DNA of 64,000 nt, taken from contig NZ_JUUO01000127.1 of the NCBI RefSeq assembly GCF_001074975.1, positions 104,778-168,777 of the forward strand, in the 5' to 3' direction. A model generated the notes under the pieces. It searched no databases, had not been told where the DNA came from, and saw only the letters and a program-made list of their open reading frames with translations. A program made the position numbers and the translations under genes. This DNA comes from Streptococcus pseudopneumoniae. GTDB lineage: Bacteria; Bacillota; Bacilli; Lactobacillales; Streptococcaceae. Of the stretch, positions 20,875 through 30,484 are shown piece by piece. The number at the start of each line of letters is the position of its first letter. Position 1 is the stretch's first letter.

Positions 20875-21551
20875 ATTAAATCCGTCTTTTCACGGTAACT
20901 AAAATAACTGGAGTGAGAGACAATCAAGTGGTCCAAGAGGACAATTCCCATCAGGTCGCAGGCTTCTTTGACAAGTTTAGTGACATGATTATCATTTCGG
21001 CTAGGGGCTACCGCTCCCGAAGGATGATTGTGAACCAAGATGAGAGAAGTCGCCATATGCTTGATAGCATAGTGAAGAATCTCTCGCGGTTCAGCGATAC
21101 TACGAGTTGCAGAACCGATAAAAATGGTCTGTTGATGGATGATTTGATTTTGAGTATTGAGATAGAGCGCCACCAGGTGCTCTTGTTTTTTATCCCCCAA
21201 TTCCTGTTGCATCTTCTTGGCCAACTTTTGACTGCTGAGAATACTTTCCATCTCAAGGGTTTCATGTTTGTGAATACGATTACCCAGTTCAATCATAGCT
21301 TGTAATTCTATAGCCTTAACACGCCCGATACCAGACAGACTCTGCAATTCCTGCAGGGTCATTTTTTTCAAATCCGTTAGGCTTGAAAGATTGCTCAATA
21401 CTTTCTGGGCAATTTCAAAAACGCTAGCTTGACGTGTTCCTGTCCTGAGTAAAATAGCTAGTAACTCTTGATTACTGAGCGCCTCAACTCCTTCTTGGGC
21501 CAGTCTTTCTCTTGGCAATAGTGAATCTTCTTGGAATGAAATACTGTACAT
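20871..21551 (-). CDS. radC: RadC family JAMM-domain protein
   Basis: 226 aa from the ATG at 21551 (GAGGAGG 6 bases upstream; a GTG at 21566 is also in frame). A helix-hairpin-helix domain ([12 protein letters not shown]) precedes the MPN/JAMM domain with HNHPSG...SRND (the H-x-H-x10-D metal site). RadC is induced in pneumococcal competence, but a repair role is doubtful. It lies just below pcrA in the same direction, with its own competence-type promoter candidate at 21572. Confidence 0.93.
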   Translation of the reverse strand: MYSISFQEDSLLPRERLAQEGVEALSNQELLAILLRTGTRQASVFEIAQKVLSNLSSLTDLKKMTLQELQSLSGIGRVKAIELQAMIELGNRIHKHETLEMESILSSQKLAKKMQQELGDKKQEHLVALYLNTQNQIIHQQTIFIGSATRSIAEPREILHYAIKHMATSLILVHNHPSGAVAPSRNDNHVTKLVKEACDLMGIVLLDHLIVSHSSYFSYREKTDLI

Positions 21552-21571
21552 AAAAATCCTCCTCACTTTAT

Positions 21572-21579
21572 TATTCGTG
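21572..21579 (-). promoter_or_regulatory. Cin-box-like (ComX) promoter of radC
   Basis: CACGAATA on the - strand, one base from the combox TACGAATA read by the competence sigma factor, placed 20 bases before the radC ATG. radC is a late competence gene in pneumococcus, to my knowledge. Confidence 0.55.
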
Positions 21580-21593
21580 AGAAGGATGGAAAA

Positions 21594-23885
21594 TTAGATT
21601 TTTTTCTCAATTGGAGCCACACTGGCTAAAAGTTTTTTCAGGCCAACTTCTGGGAAATTGATTTTCAATTCCTGTGTAGCACCGCTACCTGAAACTTCTA
21701 GAACGGTTCCCTCTCCCCACTTCTTGTGGAGGGCAATGTCACCAATGGACCAATTCGCCTCGCTAGACGCTGATTTTACGCCAGCTGTAAATTGACCAAA
21801 TGGAAGATCGCTTGACTGAATAGTTTTTGGGGCAGCACTGCGTTTACGGTCTTGAAGAGCTTGGGCAAGACTCATACCTTGACCGAAGGCAAGGCCACCA
21901 CTGCTATAAGATGCCTTAAAGCTTGTATTGGCTGGACGGGCCAAACCTTGATACTCAAGCAAATCTGAACTGATTTCGTTAATAAAACGAGTCGGACGGT
22001 TGTAGTTGGTACGACCAAAAAGCAGGCGCGAGTTGGCATTGGTCAGATAGAGAATTTTCTCTGCACGAGTAATTCCTACATAGGCCAGACGACGCTCTTC
22101 TTCTAATTCATCTGGATCTTCAGCCGCACGACTAAGCGGGAAGACATTTTCTTCCATCCCAATCAAAAAGACAACTGGAAACTCGAGACCTTTGGCAGCA
22201 TGCAGGGTCATTAAGGTCACTTCTGAAGTCTCCTGACTACCTGAATCTGTATCGGCAATCAAGGCCAAGTCATTTAAGAAACGACTGAGTTTGTCCAGAC
22301 CAGTTTCTTCTTCTGACACGTCAGAGGTGTCGTCAAAGTTTTTCGTCACAGAAAGGAACTCTTCGATATTTTCAACCCGAGCCTTACTTTCCAGAGTTGC
22401 TTGGGCATTAAGAATATCAACGTAACCTGTTTTTTCTAGGACAGCCTCAACCAACTCAGTAATGCTTAACTGGTCCAGCTGCTCCCGCAAATCCAGAATC
22501 ACATTGGCAAAATCCCATATAGATTGGGCTGCCTTACCTTTGATCCCAGACAACATGATGTTTGCAGAAGCATCTAGCATGGACATATCTTGCATATTCG
22601 CAAAGTCACGGATTTTCTCGACCGTACCTGGGCCAATTCCACGTTTCGGTTCGTTGATAATACGCTCAAAACTGATATTGTCACTCAAATTGGCAATGAG
22701 GTTGAGATAAGCGATAATATCGCGGATTTCCTTACGGCTGTAGAACTTAGTCCCACCAACCATGGTATAAGGAATATTGGACTTGAGCAAGGCTTCCTCA
22801 ATAGTACGGGACTGCGCATTAGTACGATAAAGAACTGCAAAATCCTTGTGAAGGAAGTTTTGACTCCGACCAAGTTCATCAATAGTTTTAGCCACAAATA
22901 CAGCCTCATCCAGCTCATCATCGGCACGATAGTAAACGATTTGTTCCCCATCAGCGTTTTGAGTCCAGAGATTCTTAGGACGGCGGTTTTTATTGTTTTT
23001 AATGACCTCGTTGGCCGCTTGGAGAATAGTTTTAGTTGAACGGTAATTCTCCTCCAACAAAACAACCTTGGCTTGAGGATAATCCTTTTCGAAATCCAAA
23101 ATATTCTGCATATCAGCACCACGCCAACCGTAGATAGACTGGTCCGCATCCCCAACCACACAGATATTTTTAAAACGGGAAGCCAAGAGTTTGACCAATT
23201 GATACTGGGCATGGTTGGTATCTTGATACTCATCAACGTGGATGTATTGGAATTTTTGCTGGTAGTAGGTCAAGACATCAGGATTTTGATCAAAGAGACG
23301 CAAGGTCAGCATAATCAAATCATCAAAGTCAACCGACTCCGACTGACGCAGTTCTTTCTGATAGGCTGTATAACACTGGGCCACGATTTGCGTGTACATA
23401 TCTCCAGCTTGAGCAGCATAAGCCACATCATCAATCAGGTCATTCTTAGCATTGGAAATGGTTCCTAAGATGCTTCGTTCATTCCATTTTTTAGGATCCA
23501 AATTCAACTGCTTGAGAATCCGTTTCATGAGAGTTCGCTGTTCACCAGGATCGACAATTGTAAAATTACGATTGTAGCCAATATGGTCCGCATCGCGACG
23601 CAAAATACGAACACACATGGAGTGAAAGGTCGCAATCAAACAGTCCTGAGTGGCTGGATTGAGGCTATAAGCACGCTCCTTCATCTCACGCGCAGCCTTA
23701 TTTGTAAAGGTAATGGCCAAGATATTCCAAGGATTGACCAGTTTTTCATCAATCAGATAAGCAATGCGGTGGGTCAAAACACGGGTCTTTCCAGAACCAG
23801 CCCCCGCCATGATCAACAAGGGACCTTCTGTCGTTTGCACCGCCTCAGCCTGACGGTCATTCATTCCATTTAATAATGCGTTCAT
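21594..23885 (-). CDS. pcrA: ATP-dependent DNA helicase PcrA
   Basis: 763 aa, typical UvrD/PcrA length. Motif I AGAGSGKT is at 27-34, motif [10 protein letters not shown], motif [17 protein letters not shown], motif IV NYRST, motif [16 protein letters not shown] and motif [15 protein letters not shown]. The C terminus has the [20 protein letters not shown] tudor-like domain that contacts RNA polymerase. It is needed for repair and for removing recombinase and replication blocks. AAGGAAGAGAAG precedes ATG. Confidence 0.97.
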   Translation of the reverse strand: MNALLNGMNDRQAEAVQTTEGPLLIMAGAGSGKTRVLTHRIAYLIDEKLVNPWNILAITFTNKAAREMKERAYSLNPATQDCLIATFHSMCVRILRRDADHIGYNRNFTIVDPGEQRTLMKRILKQLNLDPKKWNERSILGTISNAKNDLIDDVAYAAQAGDMYTQIVAQCYTAYQKELRQSESVDFDDLIMLTLRLFDQNPDVLTYYQQKFQYIHVDEYQDTNHAQYQLVKLLASRFKNICVVGDADQSIYGWRGADMQNILDFEKDYPQAKVVLLEENYRSTKTILQAANEVIKNNKNRRPKNLWTQNADGEQIVYYRADDELDEAVFVAKTIDELGRSQNFLHKDFAVLYRTNAQSRTIEEALLKSNIPYTMVGGTKFYSRKEIRDIIAYLNLIANLSDNISFERIINEPKRGIGPGTVEKIRDFANMQDMSMLDASANIMLSGIKGKAAQSIWDFANVILDLREQLDQLSITELVEAVLEKTGYVDILNAQATLESKARVENIEEFLSVTKNFDDTSDVSEEETGLDKLSRFLNDLALIADTDSGSQETSEVTLMTLHAAKGLEFPVVFLIGMEENVFPLSRAAEDPDELEEERRLAYVGITRAEKILYLTNANSRLLFGRTNYNRPTRFINEISSDLLEYQGLARPANTSFKASYSSGGLAFGQGMSLAQALQDRKRSAAPKTIQSSDLPFGQFTAGVKSASSEANWSIGDIALHKKWGEGTVLEVSGSGATQELKINFPEVGLKKLLASVAPIEKKI

Positions 23886-23992
23886 CTTCTCTTCCTTACT
23901 CTTGAAGTCAATATTTCTATTATATCAGAATTCAGGGAAAATATCTTTACCTAGACTGGTTACGTCTAGAAGGCAACTTCTTATATCTAGAT

Positions 23993-24028
23993 AAAAAATG
24001 AGCTTGGATATTATTTCCAAACTCATTT
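23993..24028 (-). terminator. Terminator of fhs
   Basis: On the - strand AAATGAGTTTGGA pairs with TCCAAGCTCATTT (one mismatch) and is followed by a run of T. It lies 18 bases beyond the fhs stop. Confidence 0.75.
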
Positions 24029-24046
24029 AAAGTCAATTGCAATATA

Positions 24047-25717
24047 CTAAAACAAGCCTAATACTGTTCCATCGCTTTCAACATCCATGTTGAGGGCTGC
24101 TGGTCGTTTTGGAAGTCCAGGCATGGTCATGACATCACCAGTAAGAGCAACGATGAAGCCTGCACCTAATTTTGGTACCAATTCACGAATGGTAATTTCA
24201 AAGTTTTCAGGTGCTCCAAGTGCATTTGGATTGTCTGAAAAACTATATTGAGTTTTAGCCATACAGATTGGCAATTTGTCCCAACCATTCTGAACGATTT
24301 GAGCGATTTGCGTTTGAGCTTTCTTTTCGAAGTTTACTTTTGAACCACGGTAGATTTCAGTAACAATCTTTTCAATCTTTTCTTGGACAGAAAGGTCATT
24401 GTCATACAAACGTTTGTAGTTAGCTGGGTTTTCAGCGATAGTCTTGACAACCGTTTCAGCAAGAGTTACTCCACCTTCTGCACCATCAGCCCAGACACTT
24501 GCCAACTCAACTGGTACATCGATTGAGGCACAAAGTTCTTTTAAGGCTGCAATTTCAGCTTCTGTATCAGAAACAAATTCATTGATTGCTACAACTGCAG
24601 GTACTCCAAATTTACGAATATTTTCAACGTGGCGTTTCAAGTTAGCAAAACCTGCACGCACTGCTTCTACGTTTTCTTCAGTAAGAGCGTCTTTAGCCAC
24701 ACCACCGTTCATCTTAAGGGCACGAAGGGTTGCGACAATGACAACTGCATCTGGAGATGTTGGCAATTTTGGTGTCTTGATATCAAGGAATTTTTCAGCA
24801 CCAAGGTCTGCACCAAAACCAGCTTCAGTAACTGTGTAATCAGCCAAGTGAAGGGCTGTTGTCGTCGCCAAGACAGAGTTACAGCCATGAGCAATATTTG
24901 CAAATGGACCACCGTGTACAAAGGCAGGTGTACCGTAAATTGTCTGAACTAGGTTCGGTTTAATAGCATCCTTCAAAATCAAAGCCAAGGCACCTTCAAC
25001 CTGCAAATCACCTACAGAAACAGGTGTACGGTCATAGCGATAACCAATTACGATATTAGCCAAACGGCGTTTCAAGTCCTCGATATCCGTAGCCAAGCAA
25101 AGAATGGCCATGATTTCGGAAGCAACGGTAATATCAAAGCCATCCTCACGTGGAATACCGTTTAGAGGACCACCAAGTCCAACAGTCACATGGCGAAGAG
25201 CACGATCGTTCAAGTCAACGACACGTTTCCAGAGGATACGACGTTGGTCAATTCCAAGCTCATTCCCTTGGTGCAAGTGGTTGTCAATCAAGGCAGAAAG
25301 AGCATTGTTAGCAGTTGTAATGGCATGCATGTCTCCAGTGAAGTGAAGGTTGATGTCTTCCATTGGCAGCACTTGAGCATAACCACCACCAGCTGCACCA
25401 CCCTTAATTCCCATTACTGGACCAAGAGATGGTTCGCGAATAGCAATCATGGTTTTCTTGCCAATCTTATTCAAGGCATCCGCAAGACCAATGGTAATGG
25501 TTGATTTTCCTTCACCTGCAGGTGTTGGGTTGATGGCAGTAACCAAAATCAATTTCCCAACTGGATTGCTCTCAACTGCACGAATTTTATCAAGGCTGAG
25601 CTTAGCCTTGTATTTTCCATACAACTCCAAATCGTCGTAAGAAATACCAAGTTTCTCTACAACATCAACAATTGGCTTCAACTCAATACTCTGTGCGATT
25701 TCAATATCTGTTTTCAT
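24047..25717 (-). CDS. fhs: Formate-tetrahydrofolate ligase
   Basis: 556 aa, full length. It makes 10-formyl-THF from formate, THF and ATP, feeding purine synthesis and initiator tRNA formylation. The ATP loop [11 protein letters not shown] is at 64-73, with [21 protein letters not shown] and the [10 protein letters not shown] segment. A single gene with extended -10 promoter TGT-TATAAT (25751-25756) and AGAGGAG ribosome site. Confidence 0.97.
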   Translation of the reverse strand: MKTDIEIAQSIELKPIVDVVEKLGISYDDLELYGKYKAKLSLDKIRAVESNPVGKLILVTAINPTPAGEGKSTITIGLADALNKIGKKTMIAIREPSLGPVMGIKGGAAGGGYAQVLPMEDINLHFTGDMHAITTANNALSALIDNHLHQGNELGIDQRRILWKRVVDLNDRALRHVTVGLGGPLNGIPREDGFDITVASEIMAILCLATDIEDLKRRLANIVIGYRYDRTPVSVGDLQVEGALALILKDAIKPNLVQTIYGTPAFVHGGPFANIAHGCNSVLATTTALHLADYTVTEAGFGADLGAEKFLDIKTPKLPTSPDAVVIVATLRALKMNGGVAKDALTEENVEAVRAGFANLKRHVENIRKFGVPAVVAINEFVSDTEAEIAALKELCASIDVPVELASVWADGAEGGVTLAETVVKTIAENPANYKRLYDNDLSVQEKIEKIVTEIYRGSKVNFEKKAQTQIAQIVQNGWDKLPICMAKTQYSFSDNPNALGAPENFEITIRELVPKLGAGFIVALTGDVMTMPGLPKRPAALNMDVESDGTVLGLF

Positions 25718-25915
25718 TCAAAACTCCTCTAACCTCTTATATGATAATTCATTATAACACAAAACAAGATTTTTAACATCCCAAAACTCTCTAAACGTTC
25801 GTAAATATCCCTGTTTTTAAGGTTTTTAGAGTTCTTTCTTAAATTTTATATGGCTTTATAGTTTAAAACTATAGTAGATTCTTTTTATTTTCTATATATA
25901 TTCAAGCGCTTTCTT

Positions 25916-25943
25916 TTGCTTATTATTTTTTTTTTGGTACAAT
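25916..25943 (+). promoter_or_regulatory. coaB promoter giving a probably leaderless mRNA
   Basis: TTGCTT (25916-25921), 16-base spacer, TGG-TACAAT (25938-25943). Only 6 bases separate the -10 box from the coaB ATG (25950), and no purine-rich ribosome site is present, so the message would begin at or next to the A of ATG. Confidence 0.6.
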
Positions 25944-25949
25944 AGTGCT

Positions 25950-26639
25950 ATGAAAATTTTAGTTACATCGGGCGGTACCAGTGAAGCTATCGATAGCGTC
26001 CGCTCTATCACTAACCATTCTACAGGTCGCTTGGGGAAAATCATCACAGAAACCTTGCTTGCTGCAGGGCATGAAGTTTGTTTAATTACGACAAAACGAG
26101 CTCAGAAGCCAGAAGCTCACCCTAATCTAAGCATTCGAGAAATTACCAATACCAACGACCTTCTACTGGAAATGCAAGAACGGGTTGCAGATTATCAGAT
26201 TTTGATTCACTCAATGGCGGTGTCCGACTACACTTCTGTTTATATGACAGGACTTGAGGAAGTTCAGGCTAGCTCCAATCTAGAAGAATTTTTAAGCAAG
26301 CAGAATCATCAGGCTAAGATTTCTTCAACCGACGAGGTTCAGGTCTTATTCCTGAAAAAAACACCCAAGATCATCTCTCTAGTCAAGGAATGGAATCCTG
26401 CTATTCATCTGATTGGTTTTAAACTACTAGTTGATGTATCTGAAAATCATCTAATTGACACTGCTAGAAACAGTCTTATCAATAATCAAGCAGACTTAAT
26501 CATTGCAAATGACCAGACTCAAATTTCAACAGACAAGCATCGTGCTATCTTTGTTGAGAAAAATCAACTTCAATCAGTTAATACTAAGGAAGAAATTGCA
26601 GAACTCCTCCTTGAAAAAATTCAAGCCTACCATTCTTAG
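25950..26639 (+). CDS. coaB: Phosphopantothenate-cysteine ligase, stand-alone CoaB
   Basis: 229 aa. In streptococci CoaB and CoaC are separate proteins. It joins cysteine to phosphopantothenate (CTP) in CoA synthesis. Visible: TSGGTSEAIDSVRSITNHSTGRLG at the nucleotide-binding start, AVSDYTSVYM (residues 90-99), the GFKL loop and ANDQTQ near the end. It overlaps nothing; coaC follows after 11 bases, so one operon with coaC and panT. Confidence 0.93.
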   Translation: MKILVTSGGTSEAIDSVRSITNHSTGRLGKIITETLLAAGHEVCLITTKRAQKPEAHPNLSIREITNTNDLLLEMQERVADYQILIHSMAVSDYTSVYMTGLEEVQASSNLEEFLSKQNHQAKISSTDEVQVLFLKKTPKIISLVKEWNPAIHLIGFKLLVDVSENHLIDTARNSLINNQADLIIANDQTQISTDKHRAIFVEKNQLQSVNTKEEIAELLLEKIQAYHS

Positions 26640-26650
26640 AAAGGAAAGAT

Positions 26651-27202
26651 ATGGCACATATTCTCTTGGCTGTAACAGGGTCAATCGCCTCTTACAAGTC
26701 GGCAGATTTAGTCAGTTCTCTAAAAAAACAAGGTCATCAAGTCACGGTTTTAATGACTCAGGCCGCTACAGAGTTTATCCAACCTTTGACACTACAGGTC
26801 TTATCACAGAATCCTGTCCACCTTGATGTGATGAAGGAACCCTATCCTAATCAGATTAATCATATCGAACTTGGAAAAAAGGCAGATTTATTTATCGTAG
26901 CCCCTGCAACAGCTAACACAATTGCAAAGCTAGCCCACGGCTATGCTGACAACATGGTAACCAGCATAGCTCTAGCCTTGCCCAAAAATATTCCTAAACT
27001 AATAGCTCCTGCTATGAATACAAAAATGTATGACCATCCGGCAACTCAGACTAATCTGAAAACATTAGAAACATACGGCTATCAGCTGATTGCTCCTAAA
27101 AAATCCCTACTAGCTTGTGGAGACCATGGACGAGGAGCTTTAGCTGACCTCACAATTATTTTAGAAAGAATAAAGGAAACTCTCGATGAAAAAACGCTCT
27201 AA
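26651..27202 (+). CDS. coaC: Phosphopantothenoylcysteine decarboxylase CoaC
   Basis: 183 aa, HFCD flavoprotein family. N-terminal ILLAVTGSIASYKSADLV, the active His in NHIELGKKADLFIVAPATANT, the PAMNTKMYDHPATQ substrate clamp (residues 118-131), and the catalytic Cys in LLACGDHGRGALAD. It decarboxylates the CoaB product. The AAAGGAAAG ribosome site precedes ATG; the gene overlaps panT by 17 bases. Confidence 0.95.
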   Translation: MAHILLAVTGSIASYKSADLVSSLKKQGHQVTVLMTQAATEFIQPLTLQVLSQNPVHLDVMKEPYPNQINHIELGKKADLFIVAPATANTIAKLAHGYADNMVTSIALALPKNIPKLIAPAMNTKMYDHPATQTNLKTLETYGYQLIAPKKSLLACGDHGRGALADLTIILERIKETLDEKTL

Positions 27203-27749
27203 TATTGCACCTATTGCTATCTTTTTTGCAACCATGCTCGTTGTACACTTTATGAGCTCGCTTGCCTTTAACCTTTTTCCATTTCCAATCAAACCGACCA
27301 TTGTTCATATTCCTGTCATTATTGCCAGCATTATCTACGGTCCACGAGTTGGGGTTACACTTGGATTTTTGATGGGACTTCTTAGCTTGACAGTTAATAC
27401 GATTACGATTCTACCTACAAGCTATCTCTTCTCACCATTTGTACCAAACGGAAACATCTACTCAGCTATCATTGCCATCGTCCCACGTATTTTGATTGGT
27501 TTAACTCCGTATCTAGTCTATAAACTAATGAAAAACAAGACTGGTCTGATTTTAGCTGGTGCCCTTGGCTCACTTACCAACACAGTCTTTGTACTTGGTG
27601 GAATTTTCTACCTTTTTGGAAATGTTTTTGATGGTAATATCCAAAAACTCCTAGCAACTGTTATCTCAACAAATTCGATTGCCGAATTAGTCATTTCCGC
27701 AGTTCTAACCCTAGCCATTGTTCCAAGATTACAAACTTTGAAGAAATAA
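27186..27749 (+). CDS. panT: Pantothenate ECF transporter S component
   Basis: 187 aa, very hydrophobic with about six membrane segments (IFFATMLVVHFMSSLAF, IIASIIYGPRVGVTLGFLMGLLSL and others). ECF S components bind one vitamin and share the energy-coupling module; the position after coaB-coaC identifies it as the pantothenate component by inference. It overlaps coaC by 17 bases, giving coupled translation. Confidence 0.82.
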   Translation: MKKRSNIAPIAIFFATMLVVHFMSSLAFNLFPFPIKPTIVHIPVIIASIIYGPRVGVTLGFLMGLLSLTVNTITILPTSYLFSPFVPNGNIYSAIIAIVPRILIGLTPYLVYKLMKNKTGLILAGALGSLTNTVFVLGGIFYLFGNVFDGNIQKLLATVISTNSIAELVISAVLTLAIVPRLQTLKK

Positions 27750-27753
27750 AAAC

Positions 27754-27785
27754 AATCTCCGCTTTCAAGCTTGAAGGTGGAGATT
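27754..27785 (+). terminator. Terminator of coaB-coaC-panT
   Basis: AATCTCCGCTTTCAAG pairs almost perfectly with CTTGAAGGTGGAGATT, followed by TT-G-TT and a T-rich stretch; 5 bases after the panT stop. Confidence 0.8.
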
Positions 27786-27934
27786 TTGTTCTATATTTTT
27801 TTATATTTAGTGAAAATTTTACCAGTATAATAGATTGAAATAAGATACCAACAAATAGATTAGGGAATTCAAATTAATTTCTAGAAATATTTTAGGATTC
27901 ATGATGTACTATGCCAGTTTCAAACTACGATATT

Positions 27935-28050
27935 TATACTCAATGAAAATCAAAAAGCAAACTAGGAAGATAGCCGCAGGTTGCTCAAAACACGGTTTTG
28001 AGGTTGCAGACGGAAGCTGACGTGGTTTGAAGAGGTTTTCGAAGAGTATT
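27935..28050 (-). repeat. BOX-type repeat, copy 1
   Basis: Starts TATACTCAATGAAAATCAAA and ends CGAAGAGTATT, with AGCCGCAGGTTGC and GCTGACGTGGTTTGAAGAG between. These are the boxC and boxA ends of the BOX elements scattered through mitis-group genomes. It is inverted relative to the boxA-first reading. It fills most of the 27786-28110 gap; the rest holds only AT-rich sequence. Confidence 0.8.
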
Positions 28051-28110
28051 AACTTAAAAATGGCCTATAAACCTAAGTAAATCCTTGCTTTATTGTCTTG
28101 TTTATAGTAC

Positions 28111-28124
28111 TATACTAGTGTATA
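28111..28124. promoter_or_regulatory. Inverted repeat in the niaX promoter, candidate NiaR operator
   Basis: TATAC-TAGT-GTATA, 23 bases before the niaX start and overlapping its likely -10 (TATACT). Placement on the promoter of the gene next to niaR suggests a binding site for NiaR, not tested. Confidence 0.45.
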
Positions 28125-28146
28125 TACAGTTAAAAAGGAGATTCTT

Positions 28147-28674
28147 ATGAATACACGGAAAAAGACACAATTTATGACAATGACAGCCCTTTTAACGGCT
28201 ATTGCGATTTTGATTCCAATTGTTATGCCCTTTAAGATTGTCATTCCACCTGCTTCTTACACTTTGGGGAGTCACATCGCTATTTTTATCGCTATGTTCT
28301 TATCGCCCTTGATGGCAATTTTTGTTATCCTAGCCTCAAGTTTTGGATTTTTGATGGCTGGCTATCCCATGGTTATCGTTTTTCGAGCTTTTTCCCATAT
28401 CTTTTTTGGGACTTTGGGAGCTCTTTACCTACAAAAATTCCCCGATACACTAGATAAACCAAAATCTTCCTGGATTTTCAACTTTGTTTTAGCTGTCGTT
28501 CATGCCCTTGCTGAAGTATTGGCCTGTGTTGTTTTTTACGCAACTTCCGGTACCAATGTAGAAAATATGTTTTATGTTCTATTTGTACTAGTTGGATTTG
28601 GCACAATTATCCATAGTATGGTAGACTATACATTAGCACTAGCTGTCTATAAAGTGCTTCGAAAACGCCGTTAA
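28147..28674 (+). CDS. niaX: Niacin ECF transporter S component
   Basis: 175 aa, about five to six membrane segments (ALLTAIAILIPIVMPFKIVIPPASYTLGSHI), with the YTLGSHIA motif and a C-terminal VDYTLALAVYK as in niacin-type S components. It uses the shared ECF energy module for nicotinic acid uptake. It lies 11 bases upstream of niaR, the niacin-responsive repressor, which supports the assignment. An AAAAAGGAGA ribosome site is present. Confidence 0.8.
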   Translation: MNTRKKTQFMTMTALLTAIAILIPIVMPFKIVIPPASYTLGSHIAIFIAMFLSPLMAIFVILASSFGFLMAGYPMVIVFRAFSHIFFGTLGALYLQKFPDTLDKPKSSWIFNFVLAVVHALAEVLACVVFYATSGTNVENMFYVLFVLVGFGTIIHSMVDYTLALAVYKVLRKRR

Positions 28675-28685
28675 AAGGAAAAGCT

Positions 28686-29201
28686 ATGACAAAAGATCGC
28701 AAACAAGCCCTTCTCCAACTCTTGAAAGAAGCTCCTAAAGCCCTCAATGGCCAAAGTTTAGCTGAACATTTTCATGTTACACGCCAGGTCATTGTACAGG
28801 ACATTGCAATTTTAAGAGCCGATGGCGCTCCTATCCTATCCACTAATCGTGGCTACATCTATAAGCAAATTGAAACCAATCCTTATGTTCACAAACTTTT
28901 CAAAGTGAAACATGAAGTTGAAGAAATCGGTCAAGAACTCCTTGCTATCGTTGATAATGGTGGACGTGTTCAAAATACCTTGATTGACCATCCCGTTTAT
29001 GGAGAAATCGAAACCTTGCTGAAACTGTCTTGTCGCAGAGATGTGCAACATTTTCTAGAACAAGTCGAGCATTCAGATTTTAGACCTCTGTCTGAATTGA
29101 CAGATGGCATCCATTACCACCTAGTCGAAGCTGAAACACAGCAAGACCTCCGCTATATCGAGGAGGCCTTGGATCAACTTGGTTACTTAGTAAAAGACTA
29201 G
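28686..29201 (+). CDS. niaR: Niacin-responsive transcriptional repressor NiaR
   Basis: 171 aa. N-terminal winged HTH (LNGQSLAEHFHVTRQVIVQDIAILRADGAPILSTNRGYIY, residues 18-58), then the 3H domain whose His residues (HPVYGE, FRPLSELTDGIHYH) bind nickel and nicotinic acid. It represses NAD salvage and niacin transport genes. The stop TAG overlaps the stop of the mutX fragment on the other strand. Confidence 0.92.
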   Translation: MTKDRKQALLQLLKEAPKALNGQSLAEHFHVTRQVIVQDIAILRADGAPILSTNRGYIYKQIETNPYVHKLFKVKHEVEEIGQELLAIVDNGGRVQNTLIDHPVYGEIETLLKLSCRRDVQHFLEQVEHSDFRPLSELTDGIHYHLVEAETQQDLRYIEEALDQLGYLVKD

Positions 29202-29332
29202 AAGATTTTCTTCTCCCAGCCATCTTCTATACGATGACGGTAGAAAAATTCAGATTTGTCCGGAGCTTCCATCATCTCCATCAAAGGTAGCATATCATAG
29301 GCCAGATCCAAGTTTGGAATCTGGTCTTTTTG
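29133..29332. repeat. 200-bp direct duplication flanking the rbs islet, copy A
   Basis: Covers the last 23 codons of niaR and the last 44 codons of a mutX copy. It aligns without gaps to 35326-35525 with about 17 mismatches (roughly 91 % identity). The two copies bound the whole ribose gene cluster. Confidence 0.85.
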
Positions 29333-29345
29333 AATCCAATAGCTC
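29198..29345 (-). pseudogene. mutX 3' fragment
   Basis: On the - strand an open frame reads QKDQIPNLDLAYDMLPLMEM and so on to EKKIF-stop, matching residues 110-155 of the full MutX at 35391-35858. The Nudix box is absent and no start is available. It is the left-hand remnant of the junction duplication at the rbs islet. 29346-29415 has no other feature. Confidence 0.85.
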
Positions 29346-29415
29346 AAATAGTAACAATGATATTTAAAAACCACATTGAATGAAAATTAACAACTACTTG
29401 CTTACTAAAAATATA

Positions 29416-30381
29416 TCACCAGTTATGTTGATCAACATTATCCTTAGTCACAAGATAAATTGGAGAAACTGTTTCTTTTTCCAGTTTTTTCCCTTGATAA
29501 TGATCTATTGCTGATTGAATAGCAATTTCACCCATCTTAGCTGGTTGCTGAGCAATAGTGGCAGTAATATCACCTTTTGCAATAGCATCATGTGCATCTG
29601 GTTGACCATCAATACCAACAATTAATACATTGCTAAGACCAGCTGCTTTTACTGCTTGTGCAGCTCCTAACGCCATCTCATCATTCTGTGCAAAGATTGC
29701 TTGCACTTCTTTGTTTCCTTGAATCATATTTTGCGCTGTATTCAAAGCTTTTGCGCGGTCAAAATTAGCGGATTGACTAGAAAGAACATCTAAATTTGTC
29801 TTTGAAATTTGTTCAAATCCTTTACCTCTATCTACAGTTGCAGAAGCGCCAGGGACTCCTGATAATTCAAAAGTTTTTGCTTTTTCTCCCAATTGCTTGG
29901 TAATAAATTCTGCAGCCATTTTACCTGCTTCTACGTTATCAGAAGCAACAGTTGTCAAGACTTCACCTCCATTACTACCGCGGTCAATTAAGATTACCGG
30001 AATATTTGCATTATTAGCAGCTTTAATAGATGTAACAATTGCATCAGAATCAACTGGATTAATTAGTAAAGCATCAACATTTTGACTAATAAAATTTTGA
30101 ATATCATCTGCTTGTCTAGCAGCATCATCTTGTGCATCTGCTATCTTCAAAGTTACTTCTTTTTCTCTTGCGGCTTTTTCAAGACCATCTTTCATAGCTA
30201 CAAAATAGGGATTGTTAGTAGTCGAAATAGAAACTCCTAATTTTAATTCTTTTGCCGACTTTTGAATCGTAGATTTATTATCATTTGATGAATTTCCTAA
30301 ACCAGTTTTTCCACAAGCTACTAAAGCAAAAATAAATGTTACAAACAAAGCAAAAATGCTAATTTTTTTAATATTTTTCAT
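29416..30381 (-). CDS. rbsB: D-ribose-binding lipoprotein
   Basis: 321 aa. Lipoprotein signal with lipobox ALVAC (Cys23), Ser/Asn-rich linker, then a periplasmic-binding-protein type I domain (KLGVSISTTNNPYFVAMKDGLEKAA near 47). It presents ribose to RbsAC. Residues such as DRGSNGGE and QNDEMALGAA match ribose/galactose binding proteins. It is the last gene of the leftward operon, 103 bases beyond rbsC, a gap that contains no clear promoter. The base use is AT-rich relative to neighbours. Confidence 0.93.
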   Translation of the reverse strand: MKNIKKISIFALFVTFIFALVACGKTGLGNSSNDNKSTIQKSAKELKLGVSISTTNNPYFVAMKDGLEKAAREKEVTLKIADAQDDAARQADDIQNFISQNVDALLINPVDSDAIVTSIKAANNANIPVILIDRGSNGGEVLTTVASDNVEAGKMAAEFITKQLGEKAKTFELSGVPGASATVDRGKGFEQISKTNLDVLSSQSANFDRAKALNTAQNMIQGNKEVQAIFAQNDEMALGAAQAVKAAGLSNVLIVGIDGQPDAHDAIAKGDITATIAQQPAKMGEIAIQSAIDHYQGKKLEKETVSPIYLVTKDNVDQHNW

Positions 30382-30484
30382 GTTATTACTCCTCGTAATA
30401 TATATCTATAGGGATAGTTTCAATCCCGATTATTGTACGTCATCTAATAAATTGTTACTATTTCCAAAAAAATTGAAAATTATT

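Noticed and set aside
24444..25640. Several long frames opposite fhs and other core genes
   Set aside because: They mirror the strong codon bias of the real genes on the other strand and lack ribosome sites.
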